From JBHHUI01 sp965248775 (GTDB lineage Bacteria; Chloroflexota; Anaerolineae; Anaerolineales; JBHHUI01), in contig OZ252150.1 of the NCBI GenBank assembly GCA_965248775.1, positions 434,001 to 498,000 of the forward strand: a DNA stretch of 64,000 nucleotides, written 5' to 3'. The position numbers and the translations under genes were made by a program. Shown here in pieces: positions 63,007 to 64,000 of the stretch. The number at the start of each line of letters is the position of its first letter. Position 1 is the first letter of the stretch. The notes below the pieces were generated by a model. It had not been told where the DNA came from and did not search any database. It saw nothing but the letters and a program-made list of their open reading frames with translations.

Positions 63007-64000
63007 AGGTACTTCTCCGCATACGCGACCAACGCATCTTCAAATATCCCCATTGGAGGGCGCACAAGTCCGGCACCTACCTGACCAACACCGGCCTCCT
63101 TGTGGGCGATGCCTGTGTTGACGCGTGGTGTCACATCGAGTTCGATGACTTTGCGAATATCGATCCCGACCGGTGTACCTCGGAAATCGAGAGAGGGGAT
63201 AGTGAAATGGGAGTGCTCACCCACTGTGATTTCGTACATCTCAAGGGTGGCGTTAATTGCGTCCTGTGGTGTGCCACTGATGAATGTGACAATGGCGGGG
63301 GCAGCAGCCATGGCAAAGGCTCCGATTCCGGCGGACTCGGTGATGGTGCTGTCCCCGATGTCTGCATTGGCATCCTCACTGCTATATCCAGGAAAGTAGA
63401 GCCCCTGTGGGATCTGCGCAGGAGCGGTAAACCACTGCTCTCCCAACCCGCTGACACGCATGCCAAAATCTGTGCCGTTGCGTGCCATCGCTGTAACCAC
63501 CGTACTGCCCGCAATGCCGTGCGCCGAATCGGTCATTGCCTTACAGGCGGCCATGACCGGATTAAGCACGCTGAGTGCGTTCTCGCCGAGAAACTGGATG
63601 ACCTGCGAGGCTACGTTTTTATCCTGTGCTGCTTTGGCTATTATGGGTGCGAGCAAACGTGTGAAGATCAATGAACCGGCCTTGTTACGATTGTGACCTT
63701 CATCTCCCATATGAAGAGCCTCGGCGAGCAATGCACGAATGTCCAGCCCTTCGCTGGCGGACAACGCTTCGGCGAGCAGCGGTCCCATTGTTTCGTTCAT
63801 CCATCGCAATTTCTCAATAACTTCGGGTGCGAATGCCCCATAACGAAGTACCTTTCCATACCCTTCGTTGAGGTTGGAGTAGGCTTTGTTTTCCCCGGAA
63901 GGACCGATGTTCTCCAATTCATAGACCATCATCGAAGCGGTAGTCACCCCGGCCATCGGGCCTACTGTGGCATGATGGTGGCAAGGTTCGAAATCGACTT
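63000..64000 (-). CDS. DUF1116 protein (AllG/YlbE type), 5' partial
   Basis: At least 333 residues, open past the window end. PCHHHATVGPMAGVTTASMM is the family signature near the N-terminus, followed by NKAYSNLNEGYGKVLRYGAF, MGDEGHNRNKAGSLIFTRLL, VVTAMARNGTDFGMRVSG, IGDSTITESAGIGAFAMAAA and VGIDIRKVIELDVTPRVNTG. The E. coli homologue (ylbE, allG) is a subunit of oxamate carbamoyltransferase with FdrA and AllH. Being upstream-open on the minus strand, an fdrA homologue is expected just beyond the right edge. Confidence 0.88.
   Translation of the reverse strand, partial: VDFEPCHHHATVGPMAGVTTASMMVYELENIGPSGENKAYSNLNEGYGKVLRYGAFAPEVIEKLRWMNETMGPLLAEALSASEGLDIRALLAEALHMGDEGHNRNKAGSLIFTRLLAPIIAKAAQDKNVASQVIQFLGENALSVLNPVMAACKAMTDSAHGIAGSTVVTAMARNGTDFGMRVSGLGEQWFTAPAQIPQGLYFPGYSSEDANADIGDSTITESAGIGAFAMAAAPAIVTFISGTPQDAINATLEMYEITVGEHSHFTIPSLDFRGTPVGIDIRKVIELDVTPRVNTGIAHKEAGVGQVGAGLVRPPMGIFEDALVAYAEKYLQ

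Noticed and set aside
1..64000. tRNA or rRNA genes
   Set aside because: No cloverleaf-like segment with T-loop GTTC and CCA-proximal stem, and no rRNA blocks, were seen by eye; a tRNAscan run would be decisive.

Overview
The window looks like a chromosomal stretch from an uncultured Chloroflexota (Chloroflexi) bacterium. This is an inference from gene content: an F420-type LLM oxidoreductase, two giant class III cyclase/AAA ATPase/TPR proteins, many ABC and methylated-compound catabolism genes, short heptamer repeats, and a heavy load of unrelated insertion sequences. Single-base frame breaks recur in otherwise intact genes (near 3,650, 10,350, 11,245, 18,375, 38,370 and 61,510). They mean either real decay or residual indels in the assembly. 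No tRNA, rRNA or CRISPR array was found.

Layout. 1-2 kb: end of an LLM oxidoreductase, facing a GrdB/PrdB-like protein whose in-frame TGA is followed by a SECIS-like hairpin (probable selenoprotein). 2-6.6 kb: cyclase-AAA-TPR-pentapeptide protein. 6.7-11.4 kb, minus strand: a compact operon with a frame-broken peptide-type ABC transporter, a 78-aa CGC-motif protein, an SPFH protein, an anchored unknown and a 58-aa peptide. 11.9-14.1 kb: an IS1182 element cutting an ABC-F gene. 15-18.6 kb: second cyclase-AAA protein. 18.7-31.8 kb: a catabolic island with HAD hydrolase, FAD/GcvT demethylase, IS4 insertion, MttB-type methyltransferase, PbfA-like PLP enzyme, PhnX and PhnW, then divergently AraC, a MetE-core protein and GDPD. 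32-41 kb: SDR, a GAF membrane protein cut by IS66, two alpha/beta hydrolases, a broken DddP-like M24 gene, an HD-domain protein, a SAM methyltransferase and an MttC-type corrinoid protein.

41.3-47.2 kb and 50.8-52.8 kb are insertion-sequence graveyards (IS3, ISAs1, IS630, IS4-like, IS982, another DDE transposase, ISL3, IS30), with iolD and an MFS transporter between them. Several dead transposases contain short inserted palindromes with two interleaved inverted repeats: a fixed CCCAGT/ACTGGG arm pair and a variable but mutually complementary second pair. In the IS3 transposase three of these lie in frame. This is the most unusual structural signal in the window.

52.8-64 kb is a nucleobase/ureide-like region: an NCS2 permease on the plus strand, and on the minus strand a cytosine-deaminase-like amidohydrolase, DUF2877 (AllH/YlbF type), an epimerase, a molybdopterin hydroxylase large subunit, an ABC exporter pair, a cyclase-family hydrolase, a broken four-helix-bundle gene and DUF1116 (AllG/YlbE type) running off the edge. 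AllG plus AllH homologues suggest an oxamate or related carbamoyltransferase step. In the 19-41 kb region, MttB, MttC, the FAD/GcvT protein, PhnW/PhnX and PbfA together suggest use of methylated amines and aminophosphonates.
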